From NCBI GenBank assembly GCA_027077185.1, contig JALTGJ010000411.1, positions 1 through 7,067 of the forward strand: a stretch of 7,067 nt of DNA, given 5' to 3'. A program made the translations under genes and the position numbers. Positions within the stretch are counted from its first letter, which is position 1. Every line of letters begins with the position of its first letter. This document shows positions 6,331 to 7,067 of the stretch, piece after piece. Under the pieces are notes generated by a model that saw nothing but the letters and a program-made list of their open reading frames with translations, was not told the DNA's origin and searched no databases. This DNA is from Spirochaetales bacterium. GTDB lineage: Bacteria; Spirochaetota; Spirochaetia; B11-G9.

Positions 6331-6759
6331 TTACTCTAAGGTATTTTTAGATTTCTCCTTTAATGATTTTTCCAAAAGTGTAAGCATGGTATTCTGCTCT
6401 TTTTTATCCAGTCTGCCAAGTAGAATTTTTACTCTATTTTCTCTATATCTTTTAATTTGGCTGTAAAGTTTTTTACCTTTAATACTTAGTGTTAGCAACA
6501 CAACCCGGCCGTCTTTTTCATCGGATTCTCTTTTTATTAACTCCCTTTTTTCAAGTTTTTTTATTCCTACACTAATTGATGGAGCTGTTAAACCAAGTTT
6601 GAGAGATAGATCTTTTACTGTCAACTTCCCGGAAGCAGCTAACTCGTCAATTATATTAACCTGTGATGGGGTTATTCCAAGTTTATTTGGAGGGGCAGTT
6701 TCCTCTCCTTCCTGTTTAAGAGATATTAATATTTCTATTAATCTTTGTTCGTTTGTCAT
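6331..6759 (-). CDS. MarR-family transcriptional regulator
   Basis: A 142-residue regulator of normal MarR length. Seen: an N-terminal dimerisation helix (about 1-18), the winged helix-turn-helix at about 47-71 (LTVKDLSLKLGLTAPSISVGIKKLEKR region), the wing with the typical DEKDGRVVLLTLS pattern at 80-92, and C-terminal helices (about 94-136) that would complete the dimer. Known for the family: dimeric repressors that bind palindromic operators and release DNA on binding a ligand, commonly controlling adjacent efflux genes. ATG 6759 overlaps the stop of the upstream iron-sulphur gene as ATGA, implying translational coupling, and explains the lack of a Shine-Dalgarno site. An in-frame ATG at 6801 lies inside that gene and would add 14 residues foreign to MarR. 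The MFS gene follows 27 bp downstream, so the three genes are likely one operon. Any operator would lie beyond the right edge. Confidence 0.92.
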   Translation of the reverse strand: MTNEQRLIEILISLKQEGEETAPPNKLGITPSQVNIIDELAASGKLTVKDLSLKLGLTAPSISVGIKKLEKRELIKRESDEKDGRVVLLTLSIKGKKLYSQIKRYRENRVKILLGRLDKKEQNTMLTLLEKSLKEKSKNTLE

Positions 6760-7067
6760 GATTTGTAGGAAATGGCATCGACGGGACAGACTTCCTGGCA
6801 TTTAAAACAATCAATACAGTCATTTTTTATAACTTTTCTTTTTTTAGTATCAAGGGTTTCTATAGATTCAACCGGACAGACCTTTTGACATAAGCCGCAG
6901 GCTATACAGGATTCATTATCGATTTTTACACTAAATTTTGACGGTTTAGATGAAAGGCTTAAAATAGTTCCATAAGGGCATATATTATTATGCCAGAATG
7001 ATTCTTCGAATATAAGTGTTACTAAAATTGAAGCTATGGTTACATACAAAAGTATATTTGCTTTTAA
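6756..7067 (-). CDS. membrane-associated 4Fe-4S ferredoxin-type protein, N-terminus beyond window
   Basis: The frame is open to the right edge, so only the last 103 residues are seen. They begin with a hydrophobic segment (about 3-20), then FWHNNICPYGTI (24-34), resembling the CPxG block that follows the last membrane helix in NapH/CcoG/NosR-like membrane ferredoxins. Two complete CxxCxxCxxxCP motifs follow, with cysteines at 54, 57, 60, 64 and 84, 87, 90, 94 of the visible part; each pair of motifs binds two [4Fe-4S] clusters. The likely role is electron transfer at the cytoplasmic membrane face, possibly from a larger polytopic protein; the partner is unknown. An in-frame TTG at 7049 is an unlikely start because the frame continues upstream and TTG there would cut the membrane segment. 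Its stop overlaps the MarR start (ATGA). Confidence 0.85.
   Translation of the reverse strand, partial: LKANILLYVTIASILVTLIFEESFWHNNICPYGTILSLSSKPSKFSVKIDNESCIACGLCQKVCPVESIETLDTKKRKVIKNDCIDCFKCQEVCPVDAISYKS

Noticed and set aside
6760..6801. Longer MarR protein starting at ATG 6801
   Set aside because: The extension is antisense-free but lies wholly within the iron-sulphur gene and is unlike MarR N-termini; the ATGA overlap at 6756-6759 is the usual operon junction.
1..7067. CRISPR array, insertion sequence or new defence island
   Set aside because: No regularly spaced repeats, transposase, or terminal inverted repeats were seen; the toxin-antitoxin remnant is the only accessory-type locus.

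Overview
The window is AT-rich bacterial chromosome with tightly packed genes on both strands. The gene repertoire (NT5C2-like HAD 5'-nucleotidase, PAS-type orphan histidine kinase, small lipoprotein with a loose lipobox) and the codon use suggest a free-living spirochaete or a similar AT-rich Gram-negative. This is inference from style and not from a marker gene. No tRNA, rRNA, CRISPR array or intact mobile element was seen.

Left part (1-1948): two divergently transcribed genes share a 121-bp intergenic region. On the minus strand, running off the left edge, is a HAD-superfamily 5'-nucleotidase. On the plus strand is a sugar-phosphate nucleotidyltransferase. Both have clear Shine-Dalgarno sites. 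The nucleotidyltransferase overlaps tail-to-tail by 47 bp with the next gene.

Middle part (1902-5130): a minus-strand membrane PAS histidine kinase without a receiver domain is divergent from a plus-strand lipoprotein of unknown function. The lipoprotein is followed by the remains of a VapBC toxin-antitoxin locus. The vapB antitoxin reading frame is nearly full length. The vapC toxin has lost its N-terminal part, including the first catalytic aspartate, and carries a one-base frameshift near its normal C-terminus. Both the kinase and vapB lack a Shine-Dalgarno site. Each has a -35/-10 pair (TTGACA, 17-bp spacer) that would place transcription start on the A of the ATG, so both look leaderless.

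Right part (5131-7067): a compact minus-strand operon reads from the right edge leftward. It holds the C-terminal part of a membrane protein with two [4Fe-4S] ferredoxin motifs, a MarR-family repressor joined to it by an ATGA stop/start overlap, and, 27 bp further on, an MFS transporter starting at TTG. The likely arrangement is a MarR regulator controlling its own operon, including an exporter. The MFS gene looks richer in G+C than its neighbours.

No undescribed multi-gene system could be supported. The points most worth a second look are the two leaderless-type promoters, the 15-bp repeat at the vapB start, and the double-lesion vapC pseudogene beside a surviving antitoxin.
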